Shown here: positions 22,401 to 23,575 of the stretch, one piece after another
Layout: every line of letters begins with the position of its first letter
Position numbering within the stretch: position 1 is the first letter of the stretch
Origin: JACCVL01 sp038233135
GTDB taxonomy: Bacteria; Actinomycetota; Actinomycetes; Propionibacteriales; Nocardioidaceae
Length of the DNA: 23,575 nucleotides
Direction: 5' to 3'
Assembly (NCBI GenBank): GCA_038233135.1
Contig: JBBSMN010000018.1
Location: 1-23,575 of the forward strand
Program-made: the position numbers and the translations under genes
Notes under the pieces: generated by a model
Database searches by the model: none
The model's input: the letters and a program-made list of their open reading frames with translations, nothing else
Told to the model about the DNA's origin: nothing

Positions 22401-22700
22401 CGGTGTCTCGCCCCAGGGAATTACGAGGGCCCCGACGACGCCGACCGCGCCGAGTTCCACGTGCCCGGGATGATCTACCAGTCCTCGAAGGCGGCCCTGA
22501 ACATGATCGCCAACCAGTACGCCAAGGCGCTGCCCGACGTGCGCGTCACCACCGTCAACCCCGGCTACACCGCCACCGACCTCACCGGCCATCGCGGCAC
22601 ACAGTCGGTGACCGAGGGCACCGACGCCATCGTGGCCGCGGCCTCTGCCGAGGAGGTCGTGGGTCCGCACATCGACCGTTACGGCCCGGTGCCAGTCTGA
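22401..22700 (+). pseudogene. 5'-truncated short-chain dehydrogenase (SDR) remnant
   Basis: About 95 codons of the C-terminal part of an SDR remain, from NYEGPDDADRAEFHVPG through the catalytic Y-x-x-x-K (YQSSK) and helix KAALNMIANQYAKAL to VRVTTVNPGYTATDL and a normal-looking end. The N-terminal Rossmann half with the TGxxxGxG NAD-binding motif is missing. The sequence joins the end of the permease gene with no start signal, so a deletion or recombination joint lies near 22400-22419. The internal GTG/ATG codons would make only about 75 residues without a cofactor site. Confidence 0.8.
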
Positions 22701-23091
22701 GTCGGTCGCACGGGACGGAGGACAGGTCGGATGGTCCCGGGACGGGCAGTGGTCTCCCCGCAGCTGGACAACCCCAGCATCAAAAGCACGGCGAGGGCGG
22801 GAGGGCCTGGATGGCGGGGCATGCACATGAGACGCGGACGACGCAGTGGCGGTTCCGTACGACGGGCTCAGTAGGCGGCCCACCTGCTGAGGCGCCGCTA
22901 GTGACAGGAGACCGCCGGCGAACCGGGCGTGGGGAACCATCGCCAGACCACCGCCGATTGGCCGAGCGTCCGCAGCGCGTTGCAGACCCAGTACGCTCGG
23001 AGCGGCTCATCGGCCGTTTCGGCTTGTGCCCTGCAGACCCGTGCCTGTGGCGCTACTGGAACCGAATGCAGTTCCGGACCGTCACAGGACC
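22701..23091. other. Intergenic stretch without recognisable gene
   Basis: No frame on either strand looks like a known family; the open frames are compositional shadows. The stretch lies between two gene remnants near an IS element and may itself be degenerated sequence. It should contain the promoter of the lipoprotein gene, but no clear boxes were seen. Confidence 0.5.
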
Positions 23092-23392
23092 ATGGCCTTC
23101 AGACGCCTCTCCCTGATCCGGCTCACACCCGTCCTTGCGCTCTGCATCTCGCTGGGTGCCTGCGGCACCGAGACCAGGGCACCGGGTGTGGCCGGCGACG
23201 GCGCGTCGGTCGTCGCCAAGTCCACTGAGCCCGCGAGCCCTGCTGCCCAGCCGACATCCGTACCGATCCCCGAGGGGGAGGTGACGACCGGTCATCCCGT
23301 GCTGGTCCTCGACGAGGGCGAGGGAGCTGAACTCTGCCTGGGGGGTGTGCTGGAGTCCTCGCCGCCCCAGTGTGGCGGGCCCCGTATCAGCG
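23092..23392 (+). pseudogene. Lipoprotein gene interrupted by an IS3-family element
   Basis: The ATG at 23092, with AGGA upstream, opens a lipoprotein: a basic start MAFRRLSLIR, a hydrophobic core and a lipobox LGAC with the modified Cys at about residue 25, then a polar linker. The part after it, VLVLDEGEGAELCLGGVLESSPPQCGGP, looks like the first strand-and-Cys region of a family of small actinobacterial secreted proteins without a known role. After CGGPRIS the sequence changes to the left end of an IS element, and the frame runs on only to a stop at 23481 inside it. The remainder of the gene, if still present, should lie beyond the far end of the IS. Confidence 0.75.
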
Positions 23393-23575
23393 TGAATCGC
23401 CCCGGGTCTGATGGAGGCTCTCAACCGATGGAGGATGAGAGCCATGGCAGCACCGAGGAAGTACCCAGACGAGTTGCGTGAGCGGGCGACGCGGTTGGCG
23501 GTCGAGCTGCGTGGTGATCCAGCGACCAAGCAGGGCGCGATCGCGCGTGTGGCCGAGCAGCTCGGCATGCACCCC
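23393..23575 (+). mobile_element. Left end of an IS3-family insertion sequence (continues past window)
   Basis: The probable left inverted repeat starts at 23393 (TGAATCGCCCCGGGT), directly at the point where the lipoprotein reading loses sense. It is followed 51 bp later by a transposase OrfA start. TGAAxCGCCCCGGG-like ends are familiar from IS3-family elements. The right end and the target duplication lie outside the window, so the exact border is inferred. Confidence 0.75.
23444..23575 (+). CDS. IS3-family transposase OrfA, N-terminal part (3' end outside window)
   Basis: The first 44 codons read MAAPRKYPDELRERATRLAV and on through GAIARVAEQLGMHP, the HTH_Tnp_1 helix-turn-helix that opens OrfA of IS3-family elements and binds the terminal repeats. 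The ATG at 23444 has a GAGAG-rich purine stretch just upstream. The frame is still open at the window end. OrfB (the rve-domain integrase), if present, should follow by a programmed -1 frameshift, which cannot be seen here. Confidence 0.88.
   Translation, partial: MAAPRKYPDELRERATRLAVELRGDPATKQGAIARVAEQLGMHP

Overview
This window looks like a high-GC actinobacterial chromosome, probably a Nocardioidaceae-type or related member of the Actinomycetota. The reasons are the acpP-fabF-accD6-like fatty-acid block, a DUF3145 protein, a DUF222/13E12-type HNH protein behind an actinobacterial LexA box, frequent GTG starts, and several starts that look leaderless (a TANNNT -10 hexamer 6-7 nt before the start codon). 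The genus cannot be fixed from sequence reading alone.

Region 1 (1-3520, + strand) is the 3' end of a fatty-acid synthesis operon: the tail of the acyl carrier protein, KAS II (fabF) and an acyl-CoA carboxylase carboxyltransferase subunit, followed by a small membrane-anchored Pro/Thr/Ser/Lys-rich protein. A nearly perfect 48-bp palindrome (3536-3583) lies between it and the convergent DUF3145 gene. A small GNAT-type acetyltransferase (4368-4694) follows.

Region 2 (4754-11122) is a lipid/secondary-metabolite block. A PAP2-family membrane protein and a CDP-alcohol phosphatidyltransferase run rightward. Facing them is a tightly coupled leftward operon: type III polyketide synthase, isoprenylcysteine-carboxyl-methyltransferase-like methyltransferase, and two geranylgeranyl-reductase-like flavoproteins, with ATGA overlaps at the last two junctions. 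A UbiA prenyltransferase is divergent from the PKS, only 35 bp away. The set resembles clusters for alkylresorcinols/phenolic lipids and alkyl-O-dihydrogeranyl-methoxyhydroquinones (srs and agq types). I predict a methylated, oxidised and prenylated phenolic or quinone lipid in which one flavoprotein reduces the prenyl chain.

Region 3 (11135-17308) starts with a second long palindrome and a small MTH1187-type thiamine-binding protein. It continues leftward with the LexA-box-preceded DUF222/HNH gene, an atypical SDR, an ABM-fold monooxygenase, an M20 peptidase, a winged-helix (YcaQ/AlkZ-like) protein and an MmcQ/YjbR protein. The DUF222 and M20 genes each carry a one-base frameshift.

Region 4 (17351-23575) shows clear decay. 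A secreted DUF5122-type propeller gene is broken by a perfect 49-bp tandem duplication and an in-frame stop. An alpha/beta hydrolase and a PadR regulator are intact. The PadR-linked ABC ATPase has two +1 frameshifts while its FtsX-like permease is open. Next come a 5'-truncated SDR remnant, about 390 bp without a recognisable gene, and a lipoprotein gene interrupted by the left end of an IS3-family element that runs off the window. No tRNA, rRNA or CRISPR array was recognised. The many single-base frameshifts in G/C runs could be real decay or residual sequencing error. The 49-bp duplication, the SDR truncation and the IS insertion cannot be explained by single-base error.
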